Shown in pieces: positions 8,761 through 20,911 of a stretch of DNA of 64,000 nt. The position numbers were made by a program, and so were the translations under genes. Source of the stretch: Bactrocera neohumeralis (Eukaryota > Arthropoda > Insecta > Diptera > Tephritidae); contig NC_065923.1 of assembly GCF_024586455.1 (NCBI RefSeq), forward strand, positions 51,344,264 through 51,408,263, in the 5' to 3' direction. The notes under the pieces are model-generated. The model had not been told where the DNA came from, did no database searches, and saw only the letters and a program-made list of their open reading frames with translations. Every line of letters starts with the position of its first letter. The stretch's first letter is position 1.

Positions 8761-11362
8761 GACTCGCTAGGGGATGCTGTGATATATGAAACACCTTATT
8801 CCAAGCATGTGTATATGAAAACAGTCGTAACTCAAAGTGCTTGGGAATTCACAAAAGCAAAGGGCCACCACCAATGGGTCATAAATATCAACAAATGAAC
8901 TAAAAAAAGGAAAGTCCGTTGTAAATGTTGAATACTTGCACTTATTAATCTGACAAATGACACAAAAGCCGGAATAATTGGGATTTTGGAACAACGTTGA
9001 GTGTACGGCTATATTGCTTTGCAAGCGGGTTGCTGCGCATGTTAAGACTTCGTGTTAATTTCGCTTTGAATACTTAAGAGTGTAAAAGAGCCAACACTAG
9101 CATATTCGAAATGATCTCCGGCTCAACTTAATACGAAAAGGTAACAGGTATATAGATATGGCATGCAACAGCATGTTAAATTGTCAATCAAAGAGACGAC
9201 GGAAATTATTCGGTAGTATTGTGATTCATATATGTACATACATAGTAGGTGTTCCCAAATTAACAGAAAAACAGAGTTTTTATATAAGACAATAAAAAAA
9301 ATATGCCGTCAATAAACAAGACCTTCAAATAATAAATAACCTTTAATTTGTATGCTCAGTTAGTCAAATCGAAAAATAGAAGTAAAGCTTTCAATGTATG
9401 CTCATATGTAGATACTTACATACAAACATATATTTTGAAAATCATCACCCAACTCTCTGCTCAACTATTCAGATTGACAACTACGCTTGTATAATATATA
9501 AGAATATATTTCGTGGTATTTCCATTCCAACCGTTTTGACACAATCATTTTATAGACGGAGAACAGCTTTCCATTGCAACTCTCACAATTGTTTACCATT
9601 TCAAGATATTTGTTATCACTAAGAGAACGAAACGAAATTGTTCCAATTTCCGAATTTCTCCTTATGAAGGAATGTTCATTATTGGGAACGGTACTGATGT
9701 AATACGAATAAAAAAACATGTATTAGGGAGGAGATATCACATCAAGTGGCTTTAGTTAAGTACCAAGTTAACAGATAAAATAAATTATTATCAAAGGAAT
9801 ACCGAATAATGGAGCAGGATTGAACCTCTTTATTAAATTATATGTGTCAAATAAGTATCGAATTACCGAACAAAATTAAAATAGTTTTATTAAAAAGATT
9901 CTCGTAAAGATTTGTTAAGAGGATGGATGTATGTATGTACATTTTAAATTATGTACACAATAAATATTTTAATTTATTGCCACTTTTAAGAATTTTATTA
10001 TAAATTCGAGTTACCTTGAGTAACGAGGGTAGACATCTACTATTCATTATTCAGACTTGACCATGGCATACCAAACTTATGTCTTGAATACAAAAGGCAC
10101 ATCAAATTATCTACATGTTAATTTAAACCTCTTTCTGTACAGTCATATTTCCAGAGCTTTCGTTTGATGACCTCGAGGGGTGGCAATATCTAGCCAAACT
10201 TTCATCAAACTGGGTTCAGTGAGCTACTACAACAAAACCCTTTACGACGAAATCTACCAAAAGAAGAAAATCACTATTCTTAGTGAAATACGGAATTTAA
10301 CAATAATACATCAACTTTTTTTTCAAAAATATATTTCATCATATACTGGTCTTTCAACAATATGCAGTATTGCTAAAAAATATCGCGGACAATTTAAAAG
10401 GATTATCCTTCTGACGTATAACTCCAAGTCTAATATGAATATGATTGCATTTATCTCCTCTGTCCACACTTGAATTTAATTTCAATTAATGGGTAGAGAA
10501 AAATAATACAACCTATTTGTATTAAAACGAATATTGTTAAAATTTAACCGGAATCATCAAATTAACGGAGATTAGACCATTTTGTTTAATTATTTCAACG
10601 TAATGTCACATAAAACTGTTTAATCAAAGCACTTCCGACATTAAGTGAACCTTGATAAAGAAAATACAAATATTAGCATACTTATTGTACATATTTTAAG
10701 AAAGGCAACATTTGTAAAATATATACCAGAAAACTTTATCAATAAATACATTAAAAACACAATAAACTTTGTCTTCAATGTTTTCTTTGTATTCGCCCTA
10801 ATGCTTTCTTCTGTTTTGATTCCCTCATGTTACAATTCAGAGAGGTTTCATTGCATTTTCATATGCATTTTTCAATAAAGTGAGCACACTAAACTTACTT
10901 TGAATTTAATACACTCAAAATATGGATAAATAATATTAAATATACATCAGACTGAAAGAGAAAGATGTATGTGACTTTATTTTATGAAAATGGCGAAAAC
11001 GTAGGGCAAAAATGCAATGAAATCAGCCAAATGCAGCGTAAAGTCAAACATTTTATATTGCTTTTTGGACGGCAACATATTCGAAAACTCATTGCACACA
11101 AATCTATTCTATAGTATTACCTACTTGAGAAAAATTGGCGCAATTTAGTCCCACATGACCAGAGGACACATGTATTAACAACGAAAATACAGACTATAAG
11201 AAACAGAAAATTGCTGCTGCGACTATTGCCGATTTCAGCGCCATGGCCTATGGTTTTCGTTGCGCCCTCGAACGCGTAGACGTCGACGTCGCCAAGAATG
11301 ACCACAAAACTTTTTTCACTACTTTCTTTCCACAAAAACAAGTCTTTCAAAATGTTACTCAC
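8761..11362. other. Non-coding stretch, possibly intronic
   Basis: AT-rich DNA. The open frame at 10180-10473 starts in a moderately GC-rich patch but has no motif I recognise. The stretch at 11117-11350 is more GC-rich and follows the splice donor of the small exon at 11363-11399, so it is probably intron or alternative 5' sequence of that gene. Confidence 0.4.
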
Positions 11363-11399
11363 CTTGAAAAGTATCATCATTGTCGTCTTCAGATGCCAT
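11363..11399 (-). CDS. Candidate first coding exon of an unidentified minus-strand gene
   Basis: The minus strand has ATG at 11399 with AAA before it, giving MASEDDNDDTFQ, followed directly by a consensus splice donor G|GTGAGT. The exon is 37 nt, so it ends after the first base of codon 13. An acidic N-terminus, a strong donor and a position 662 bp from the divergent Prp3 start all fit a real first exon driven from the same intergenic region. The next exon must lie at lower coordinates, but I could not find one. I do not recognise the protein. Confidence 0.5.
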
Positions 11400-12060
11400 T
11401 TTCACTAATATTCACGAATTCCGGATGATTAATTCACAAAAAATTAGATAAATTTATAAAAATTCAGCACTAAAAATTGACGCACGTCAGAATCCACTCA
11501 CGAAGCCGCTTTAACAAACCATCTTGCCAACGTTGCCAATGTACTGGAACAATGTATCAAAATCAGGACTGTATTTTATAGAGTTGCCGATTCTATAAAA
11601 AGCTCAAAATATTATCCATTAAACTATGCAGCATTTAAATCAATAAATTTTTTAGAAGTAAAAGTATCTAGCCGGAAGTTTATAAAATTTTTTAAGAACT
11701 TTGCTTTACGTTATGAATGTGCTTACACAAAATCTGTCCAAAGTAATTTTGTATTTAAGCAATTCCTTCCCTTCTGGAAGCTATATATTATTTAAGAAAA
11801 AAAAAATGATAGCAGAAACATTATCTCTTGTGCAGACAGCTTATAATTAAGCATGTCATTTTATCTTTACATATTTTTTATATTAAAAATATGGCAGTTT
11901 TGCAAATGTCATCCAAATTATTCGAGACATGAACGTTTTGGATACGATTTTCAACGTTTTCACGAAATTGATTGCATAAAATCACTGTTTATCCAGACAA
12001 ACCTATGCGAATTTGGTAAATAGCATTTAAACATATTTCAGACCAAATTAATTGCGAATT
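11400..12060. promoter_or_regulatory. Shared intergenic/promoter region between the 11.4-kb exon and Prp3
   Basis: 661 bp between two divergent start codons. No TATA box is obvious, and the region is AT-rich with a more balanced patch near 11,490-11,560. It must hold the Prp3 promoter; individual sites cannot be assigned. Confidence 0.45.
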
Positions 12061-14180
12061 ATGTCCTATTATACGCGTAAGGAGATCGATGAATTGCATA
12101 CAGATATCTCTACTTTGGCAAAGGGAGTTGCTGTTGGTGGTGAAGAAGACCGCATCATAACTACAATCGAACATTGTTTACACAATGGATATGATCGCCG
12201 ACGTATTGCGGAAAAATTGGAAAAGATCTTGGATGCAAAACAAAGTTCAAGGCTAGCTGACAAATTGCAGGACAAATTGGACGACTATCGACGTAAGAGT
12301 AAAAAACGTAATGCTAGTGATGAAACTTGCGCTGATGGGCCTAAAAAGTCTCGTTTCGATATGAAGGAGAAAAGCAATCCTGTTAGCGCATCTTCTGTAT
12401 TAACACCGTTGGCAGCAGCATCCGTGGCTGCAGCGAATATAAATGCTGTTGCTGCAACTACGCCTGCAGCGTCCACAACTGGTCTGAATTCGACACAAAT
12501 TAAACTCATGATGGTAAATGCTCAACGAGAAATAGAAGAAAGAAAACGGGCTCTTAATAATTTAAAAGCAAAAGATCCCATTTTAGCTTCTGTTCCGCAG
12601 ATAGGATTGCCAGTTGCTCTAGCTACTCAAGCACTTGCGAAGAAAACGGCTCCGGAAGATTCGGAAAAAGCAAAAAAAATAGCAGAGTTACAGGCTCAAA
12701 TTCGTGCAAAGTTGTCTAATCTAATTCAACCCCCACAAGTTCAAGATCGACCGAAACCATTAATTTTGGATGAAGACGGTCGAACGATCGACAAAAGTGG
12801 TAGAGCCGTCAACATCCCAACACTAACGCCAACCTTGAAGGCCAATATTCGTGCGAAAAAACGAGAGGTATTTAACAAAAATCAAGTACATATAGATCGT
12901 CATTCACAGCAAGAGGAATCATTGAAATTTTTCGACGACCGTATTGCCCAAAAACCCACTGTACGTACTAAGCGTTCGTTGCGCTTCCATGAACCAGGAA
13001 AATTTCAACAATTGGCTGAAAGAATGCGGATGAAGGCACAGTTGGAAAAACTACAAAATGAAATTTCCCAAATTGCACGCAAAACTGGTATAAGCTCTGC
13101 CACAAAGTTGGCACTCATTGCACCTAAACAAGACACACCTGACGATGTCCCAGCCATGGAGTGGTGGGATTCTGTAATTTTAACTCAAGACTTGAACACG
13201 TTGGATGATAAAGGGAAGATCAGTATTCGACAGTCAGCAATTACAAATCTCATTGAGCATCCAACCCAAATGAAACCGCCAAGTAAGTTTTCCATTAAAT
13301 TCACAGGTTTTTTCTATATTAAGTTTTTAATTTCATCTCGAGTTCAGACTTTTAATAAACTTTTGAAATACGTATGTAATTAATAATTGCTCAGCAGTTC
13401 TAACACTAATATATTTTTAATTCCTCAGACGAACCATTAAAACCAGTTTATTTACCTGTATTTCTCACAAAGAAAGAGCGAAAAAAGCTTCGTCGCCAAA
13501 ATCGTCGTGAAGCTTGGAAAGAAGAACAAGAAAAAATTCGTTTAGGTCTTGTTGCACCACCTGAACCAAAGTTACGAATTTCTAATTTAATGCGTGTGTT
13601 AGGTACAGAGGCTGTGCAAGACCCAACAAAAATTGAAGCACATGTACGAGAACAAATGGCTAAGAGACAAAAGGCACATGAGGATGCCAACAATGCCCGA
13701 AAGTTGACAGCAGAACAGAAAAGTGAAAAGAAAGTTCGAAAAATCAAAGAAGATACTTCGTGTGGCGTCAACGTTAGTGTTTACCGCATTCGCGATTTGC
13801 AAGACAACGCAAGTAAAAAATTCAAAGTGGAAACCAATGCCAAACAACTGCATATGACTGGTACTGTGGTTCTTTTTCGCGATTGTTGCGTAGTAGTTGT
13901 AGAGGGCGGACCGAAACAACAGAAAAAATATCGACGACTAATGCAACATCGTATAAAGTGGGAGGAGGATTTGGTAAAAGGTCCTGATGGTCATGAAATA
14001 CCCAACTCATGCGTTCTGGTTTGGGAGGGTACAAGTCAAAGAAGACATTTTGGAGAAATTAAATTTAAGGTGTTTCCTATGGAGAAAATGGCTCGCGAAT
14101 TCTTTCAAAAACATCAAGTTGAACATTACTGGGATTTGGCGTATTCTGGCGCGGTGTTGGAAGCATCTTCAGATTCTTAA
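12061..14180 (+). CDS. Prp3: U4/U6 small nuclear ribonucleoprotein Prp3
   Basis: Prp3 is a U4/U6 snRNP protein that grips the U4/U6 duplex in the tri-snRNP and is needed for pre-mRNA splicing in the nucleus. There are two exons, 12061-13282 and 13429-14180, joined by GTAAGT...TCAG across a phase-1 intron of 146 bp, giving 657 residues (human PRPF3 is 683). Residues 1-75 form a PWI-like helical domain. Residues 100-400 are lysine- and alanine-rich with a family-typical stretch ending in EWWDSVILTQDLN. The second exon opens NEPLKPVYLPVFLTKKERKK and carries the conserved Prp3 core, then the C-terminal DUF1115 domain (residues about 515-655). The start at 12061 is the first ATG in frame and gives MSYYTRKEIDEL, aligned with other Prp3 starts. 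It is an intact gene, tail-to-tail with Mtr3 only 119 bp away. Confidence 0.96.
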
Positions 14181-14257
14181 AATATACTTTAAAGTTGTGT
14201 CTAACATGTAGGACGACATTTCACTATATAAATGTTGATATATTGTAGTTTTCCAAA

Positions 14258-14263
14258 AATAAA
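14258..14263 (+). terminator. Poly(A) signal AATAAA for Prp3
   Basis: AATAAA lies 78 bp past the Prp3 stop and only 37 bp before the Mtr3 stop codon on the other strand, so the two 3' UTRs probably overlap. Confidence 0.8.
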
Positions 14264-14299
14264 CATTTTCTAATTCGTAAAACAGCTTTATATTTTTTT

Positions 14300-15355
14300 T
14301 TACTCCGCAACTGTACTCTCAGTAATAGCATTGATAGTTTCAATTACTTCTCTTGCATCTTTTTCTTTTTCCAATAGTGTTTTGACCTTGTTAAATAACA
14401 CATAACGTACTGTATCCAATATTCGTTCATTGATAGCCAAAGTATGATCCGTTAGTTGTTGGAGCGTTTCCGGCTTAAAATATCCCTTTTGAAAACATTC
14501 AGTTATTTGGTCAACTGCGGCCAAACTAGCGGTAACAACGATGCCATGTTCTTCATCGCTTTCAGAATTGGTTATCGTTGAAACCAATTGTTCGATAACA
14601 GCTAAATAAAAAAACTTAAATTTAAAATAGAATAGAAAAATATAAGTGGTATTTCTATACCGTTTGGATTTACGAATTCCACATCTTTATATTTGCACAC
14701 CGTCGATGCTGTTATTAGGTCATATGTAGCAATACCAGCATCTACCAAAGCCGCACCACAACAATTAATTGCTGTACTAAGTGCGCATCCGTCATCATCT
14801 ATTATTAATACTTTTATTTCAAGTTGAAAATATGGAAATTCGTGACGACAAATAACAGGTTCCAAAGCTTTTTTTAAGGCTAACGCCATAGAAGTTTCCT
14901 TTCTCGGTATACATGCTGGATCCTTCACGGCAAATGGGGCATACTTTAATGTGCACGTAACTAAACCCAAAGTTCCACTGAAAGAGTAGAGTAATTATTC
15001 GATAATTAAAAATTAAAAAAAACTTTTACTCACATTTTCTTGGTCTGCTTGTTCAACTCACGTGGAGGTTCAATCGATGCCATTACCTTCGTTTTGCCAT
15101 ATTCCATGTATGCGGAACCTTTGACTGTTGCAAGTGCACCAACTTTTAAGACTATAATGCGATCAAAATTGTTGGTTTGTTGAAAGAATATATATATTTA
15201 CTAAACCTACATGTTGGTCTCTCCTCCAATTGCAATTTGCTCGGTTTCTCAAGTTTGGCAAATAATTCATCAGGGTGTTCTTGTTTTATATATACCGAAT
15301 ATGGAACTGATTGTTCAGGATACATAAACTTTCGACTAGCAGATGGAGGTGGCAT
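14300..15355 (-). CDS. Mtr3: Exosome complex component MTR3 (EXOSC6 family, RNase PH fold)
   Basis: One of six RNase-PH-like subunits forming the ring of the RNA exosome, which degrades and trims RNA in nucleus and cytoplasm; metazoan ring subunits are catalytically inactive. Four exons on the minus strand: 15355-15211, 15151-15034, 14977-14661 and 14601-14300. All introns are GT-AG and the frames join (882 nt, 293 residues; human MTR3 is 272). Landmarks are RPTFLKVGALATVKGSAY, formed across the first junction, KTKVMASIEPPREL, ALALKKALEPV, and GAALVDAGIATYDLI, the last typical of MTR3 rather than RRP41 or RRP46. At the first donor I chose T|GTAGGT over AG|GTTTAG because only it keeps the frame. 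It is head-to-head with Rpn1. Confidence 0.92.
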
Positions 15356-16144
15356 AGTAATTTATCTTGAGAAATTATTAGTAGTATAAATAAAAAGTTT
15401 TCTCTTAGCAAGTATAAACAAAGCTAATTTGAAAAAGTACAAACAAGTGACATCTATTAACGTGTTAAATACTACACGTTGCCACAGCAATTCTTTTTTA
15501 TTTCTGTGTATTATTTTGAAAATTGTGGAATAAAAAATTCATGAATAAAGTATGTTATAGAAATAGTAACATCAATCAAACTGTACTTTACATTTATTTG
15601 TTTTGCCCTTCCGTTAATGGTATCATATAAGGTAAAATTTATTTACTAAAACCACAGGCCAATTCATACAGAACTTTGCTACGCTTTGCGTTAGACATTT
15701 GTTTTAGCAGAAAATTTCGAGGTATGCTTTTGTATGCGCACATTCACATGAAAGCTTTCGACGCGAATCCGAACCAAGTAACCAACTCTCATCTTTTTAC
15801 GCTATTCCAAGAAACGATCACCATTTTTATTAGAGAAAAACATTGAACTGTCACGCAAAGCAAGAAAAGTTATATGTGAATTGGCCATAATAGAAAAATA
15901 ATTTTCATTTGCTATTCGAGTCGATTAAACATCTGATATTTTTTTGTAATCCTTGGCACATATTGTCAAATATAAACAATTCGTCAATTGTTGGCAACGC
16001 AATACTAGTGGTTTGACATATAAAAAACGCACTGTAATTCTTGGTGAACATTGCAGAACTAAAATTTCGTCTGAGTTGAAAAAAGTATTATTAAAAGTTA
16101 AAAGTATATTCGAATAATTTTAATAGTGTAATTAATTTCGCAAA
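15356..16144. promoter_or_regulatory. Bidirectional promoter region of Mtr3 and Rpn1
   Basis: 789 bp between divergent start codons of two essential genes. I see no TATA box at a sensible distance and no clear known core motif; the Rpn1 transcript probably starts within the last 100 bp. Confidence 0.5.
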
Positions 16145-19086
16145 ATGGTTGCTCCCAAGAAAGATGAAAAAACTGCTACTGAGGTGAAGAAAGACCAAGT
16201 AAAGGAGACACCCGAAAAAGAAACAACTAAAGATGCTAAAGATGAAGGTAAGGAACAGGAGCTTTCAGATGAAGATCAACAACTTCAAGACGAATTAGAG
16301 ATGCTGGTTAATCGTCTACAAGAACCAGATAAGTCATTGTATTTGCCAGCATTGGAAATGTTGGCAAAACTAATTCGCGCTTCTACTACATCTATGACTT
16401 CAGTACCGAAACCATTGAAGTTTATGCGACCACATTACGAGACAATGAAAACAATTTATAAGCAAATGCCTGACCAACAAACTCGGCAATTGTGCGCCGA
16501 TATCATTTCGGTGCTCTCAATGACAATGGGTAGTGGTAAGGATTGTTTGGCTTACCGTTTTCTTTGCGACCGGTCTCAGAAAATTGGTGACTGGGGACAT
16601 GAATATGTTCGCCATTTGTCTGGTGAAATTGCATCGCATTATTTAGATACCTCAGGGGAATTTCAAGCACAGCTAATCGAGTTGGTGAAACAAATTATCC
16701 CATACAATATGGAACACAATGCTGAGGCAGATGCTTGCGATTTATTAATTGAGATAGATCATTTGCATTTATTGCAAGATTATGTTGACGAATCAGCTTA
16801 TCCACGCGTCTGCTTATATTTACAATCTTGCTACCCATATGTACCCGAACCTGATAATACCATAATTTTGGAAACAGCACTGCAGCTGGCTCGTAAATTT
16901 AATCAACATACACAAGCATTGCGTTTAGCATTAATGCTAAATGATATGGATAAAATTTCAGAAATATTCAAGGAACCTAAAGACGCTGCTGTGCAAAAGC
17001 AACTTGCTTTCATGCTAGCACGTCAGCAAGTTTGTTTAGAATTGGATGAATCTGTGCCGGATTATGATGATTTGATGGAAATTATGTCTAACACGAACTT
17101 GAATAAACATTTTTTAAATTTGGCACGAGAACTTGATATAATGGAAGCCAAGACTCCGGAGGACATTTATAAATCGCATTTAGATAATGCGCGCACTCGA
17201 TTTGCCTCAATACAGGTAATAATTATTTTCTTGTAATAGTAAAATGATAAATTTAATTCCAATTTTAAATTACATTTATATATAAATTATCAATTCACGA
17301 AATGTTTACTTGAAATCTCTTCAATAAGTAATTAATAATAATGTAAAATAATTTTAGGTTGATTCTGCGAAGCAGAATTTGGCAGCCAGCTTTGTGAATG
17401 GTTTTGTAAATGCTGGTTTTGGTGTGGACAAACTACTCTCTGAAGATGGCAATAAGTGGTTGTACAAAAATAAAGAACATGGCATGCTTTCAGCAACTGC
17501 TTCCCTTGGTCTCATTTTATTATGGGATGTTGATGGTGGCTTAACTATGATTGATAAATATCTTTATTCTACCGACGATTATATCAAATCCGGTGCATTA
17601 CTAGCTTGTGGTATTGTCAATTGTGGAATACGTAATGAGGTTGACCCTGCCCATGCACTACTCGCCGATTATATTGATAATCAGAATACTTCAATGCGTA
17701 TTGGTGCCATTTTGGGTTTAGGAATAGCATATGCAGGCTCTAATCGTGCTATTGTCATTGATACGTTGAAAACAGTGTTTACTGCTAATGGTAAAAATGC
17801 GGCCAATGTGGAAATTATGGGAATAGCCGCATTATCGTTGGGTTTAATATCAGTGGGTTCCTGTAACGCCGAAATAACAGAAATTTTACTTCAAACCATT
17901 ATGGGGCTCTCAAAGTCTGATCTCAAGGATACTTATTCGCGTTTCTTATGGTTAGGCTTAGGTCTATTGTACTTGGGACGTCAAAAAGCAACTGAAGCTG
18001 TTATGTTAACCCTGGAAGTACTGGATGAACCATATCGTTCAATGGCCACAACTATGGTCGATATTTGTGCCTATGCTGGTACTGGAAATGTGTTGAAAAT
18101 ACAACAGTTGTTGCATATTTGCTCTGATCATTATGAGTCTTCAAACGCTGATTCTGCAGATGAAAAGGGAAAGAAGGATAAAAATAAGGAAAAGGTAAAT
18201 TGTACTACTTATCCATGTTATGGAAATAATACTAATAAAAATGCATACTTTTTCTTAGGATAAGGCCGAAAAAGAGAAAGAAAAGGAGAAAGATCTGTCC
18301 GCAACGCAAGCTATAGCTGTTTTAGGTATAGCTTTAATTGCTATGGGTGAAGACATTGGAGCTGAGATGGCTTTTCGTTCATTCGGAAATTTACTTCGAT
18401 ATTGCGAGCCATGCATTCGACGTGCAGTGCCCCTAGCTTTGGGCTTAATCTCTGCTTCTAACCCTAAGCTGAATATATTAGATACATTAAGCAAATTCTC
18501 GCATGATAGTGATGCCGAAGTTGCACATAATGCCATTTTTGCTATGGGTCTTATAGGTGCTGGCACTAACAATGCTCGCTTAGCATCTATGCTACGTCAA
18601 TTGGCGCAATATCATTCGAAAGATCCGAGTAATTTGTTCATGGTTCGCATTGCACAGAGTCTAACACATTTAGGGAAAGGAACATTGACACTTAGCCCTT
18701 ACCATAGCGATCGCCAGCTAATGAATCCAATGGCAGTAGCTGGCCTAATGGCTACTTTAGTTTCTCTGCTGGATGTTAAAACTTTAATTCTGGGACGCTC
18801 ACATTACTTGCTCTACACTTTGGTGCCAGCCATGCAGGCACGTATGTTAATCACTTTTGATGAAGAACTGAATCAACTACAAGTGCCAGTGCGTGTTGGT
18901 ATTGCCATCGATGTGGTTGGTCAAGCTGGTAAACCCAAAACCATTACCGGTTTCCAAACTCATACAACACCTGTACTGCTTGCGATGGGTGAACGTGCTG
19001 AATTGGCCACAGATGAGTACATTTCTCTTACCCCAGTTATGGAAGGTTTTGTTATATTGAAGAAAAACCCCAACTTCGTGAAGTAA
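16145..19086 (+). CDS. Rpn1: 26S proteasome regulatory subunit Rpn1 (PSMD2)
   Basis: Rpn1 is the largest scaffold of the proteasome base; its toroid of PC repeats docks ubiquitin and UBL shuttle proteins and the deubiquitinase Ubp6/USP14. Three exons, 16145-17215, 17358-18194 and 18259-19086, all phase 0, give 911 residues (human 908). The N-terminus is a charged Lys/Glu tail (residues 1-45), as in other Rpn1 proteins. Family hallmarks include RFLCDRSQKIGDWGHEYVRH, GNKWLYKNKEHGMLSATASL (start of the PC repeats, about residue 380), then DYIKSGALLACGIVN. An acidic/lysine insert (DEKGKKDKNKEK) spans the second junction. The end reads PKTITGFQTHTTPVLLA and finishes with VILKKNPNFVK. It looks intact and functional. 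Small introns of 142 and 64 bp. Confidence 0.97.
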
Positions 19087-19162
19087 CGTAATATAAACAT
19101 TTTGATATTGCAACTACTAATTATTTATGCTGGTAATTTCATATAATTAAAATGTAAACGAA

Positions 19163-19168
19163 AATAAA
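19163..19168 (+). terminator. Poly(A) signal AATAAA for Rpn1
   Basis: AATAAA 77 bp after the Rpn1 stop codon, in AT-rich sequence. Confidence 0.75.
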
Positions 19169-20104
19169 TTAAAATTAAATCATTATATATGATGAAAACC
19201 AATTCATTATCATTTCATTGTACTGCTTGTATTGCCACATTATTATTTATTAGTGTACATCTTGAGTGATTATGACCTTACCTAATTTGCGTATAATCAA
19301 ATTTATTAATATTTCTTTGCAAACATTGCTTTCGACAGAAGTTTAATGTTTTCAATTGTACTACGTTACAGTTTGTATTCCTGCAAAATGAAATACCAAT
19401 TACATTGTTTTCAAATGGTTTTTGTCATCAAATGTCTTAGGAAAGGTTTTATTAAAAATAATTCCATTGGTTTATATTATTAACAATTTATATGTACGTA
19501 TACACATACATATGTATGTATATCTCAATATTATTTTATAGAAAATGTGTAGTGATAAATATGAATAAAGTGGGATTGCTCGCATCTTGGATCGGCTTAG
19601 CAATTCAGATTCATTTACTGAAAATTAATACAATAAAATTAGTTTCGATAATCAAGTATATACCATATATAAATATATATATTCCTAAAACTTAGAACAA
19701 ATTATATGTGCACCATATTTTAACTAAACTTTTTAGCAAATTAAACCAAGTTTTTTTTTAGCTTCTAAATTAGTATTAATTGACTAAAAATTTCAATGAA
19801 CATACACATACATGCTATATGTAACGTATATACGGTTCAACAAAATATAATTTATTAGAGAGTATTCGGCTAAATTGCAAAAGCTATATTAACTGTGGGA
19901 AATAAAAAGTACTTAAATGCAAACGGTTTAATGTGGAAGATTATTTTCATTTTAAAATATGTATTTAAGATATACGACACGAGAACAAATAGTGTGCAGC
20001 ACATTCAAACAAAACTCATTTGCGTGGAAATTAGTAACACAAAAATTAGCACCTAAAAATCTGCCTAAAGTGCAAGCAAATAATAACAAATTACACAAAA
20101 CAGT
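19169..20104. other. Tail-to-tail spacer between Rpn1 and metaxin-2
   Basis: AT-rich 3' flanking DNA with short TACATATG microsatellites near 19,490-19,520 and 19,800. No gene or repeat unit recognised; it should hold the 3' UTRs of both neighbours. Confidence 0.5.
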
Positions 20105-20911
20105 TTATAGAGACCTCATTTGGAAATATTTTGCATCGATAAATTGGCAAAACTCTACCAAACGTTTAAATTTTCGCACTGTCTGTGCAAGTGCCATATT
20201 TGGTAAATCCGTTGTTATAATAGCAAAAAGATGTCCAAAAGCAATAGCGTCCAATTCGCATGGCTGGTCCGAATAAAAGAACGGTGTATCGGGCGACTCT
20301 TCGAGTTTCAATGTTAATGTCTCGCAACATTTTTCCACCTTTTCGATAACATCTTCAATTGTCATATCGTTCCATTGATATACTTTCAGCAAACGCAGTG
20401 TATTTCGTCGTTTAGAGTAATTTTGTATGAGATTAAGTGGCCATGGAAAAACACAGCCATTCCGTGGAGCTGTCACTTTCTCATACACAGTTTTATTGAC
20501 GAAGCTGATATATAGTTCGGCCATTGTGAATATGTTCTCAGCCAATGATACATAGGTACGCATATCAGCCTTGTTGTCATCATCTAACCACTGCCCGATA
20601 GCGGAGCCTTTATGCTCAATAAAATTGACGATGGGTTCAAATTCACCCACTATGAATGCTCCGGCACGAATAAATGGCAGCTTTGTCATACGCCCGCCTG
20701 GTGACATGTATTCAGCATTTGCACATGAGCGAACTTCAAAAGGTAGTTGGCACATTTTGAGATACGCTTTTACAGCTAAGCAGCTAGCGTGTTCCGGCAA
20801 AAGTATCTGCTCTGCTTCATATGGCTGATAAAGTACTGCATCCTCCGGCCACGGTTCATCGCTCATCTTTTCGAAGGCGTTCAGTTGACTTAGGAACTGT
20901 GAGGACTGCAT
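20105..20911 (-). CDS. Mtx2: Metaxin-2 (mitochondrial outer-membrane import factor)
   Basis: Metaxin-2 works with metaxin-1 and the SAM complex at the cytosolic face of the mitochondrial outer membrane, helping insert beta-barrel proteins; it has a GST-like fold. Single exon. The start at 20911 gives MQSSQFLSQLNAFEKM and 268 residues (human MTX2 is 263); an upstream in-frame ATG at 20944 adds only MFDLKKKNTFN from an A-rich leader and is less likely. Hallmarks: EPWPEDAVLYQPYEAEQILL near residue 18, ANAEYMSPGGRMTKLPFIRA (N-terminal thioredoxin-like half), FPWPLN, and ELDAIAFGHLFAIITTDLPN near the C-terminus. No membrane segment, as expected for metaxin-2. Divergent to Vps36. The lack of introns could be ancestral loss; nothing suggests a retrocopy, as no other copy is in view. 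Confidence 0.93.
   Translation of the reverse strand: MQSSQFLSQLNAFEKMSDEPWPEDAVLYQPYEAEQILLPEHASCLAVKAYLKMCQLPFEVRSCANAEYMSPGGRMTKLPFIRAGAFIVGEFEPIVNFIEHKGSAIGQWLDDDNKADMRTYVSLAENIFTMAELYISFVNKTVYEKVTAPRNGCVFPWPLNLIQNYSKRRNTLRLLKVYQWNDMTIEDVIEKVEKCCETLTLKLEESPDTPFFYSDQPCELDAIAFGHLFAIITTDLPNMALAQTVRKFKRLVEFCQFIDAKYFQMRSL

Noticed and set aside
10180..10473. 97-codon plus-strand frame
   Set aside because: Only the first 80 bp are GC-balanced; the rest is AT-driven, no motif, no splice or poly(A) context.
13448..14034. Several minus-strand frames within Prp3
   Set aside because: Antisense shadows of a well-conserved coding exon with no motif of their own.
20571..20828. Plus-strand frame opposite metaxin-2
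   Set aside because: Shadow of the conserved minus-strand gene.
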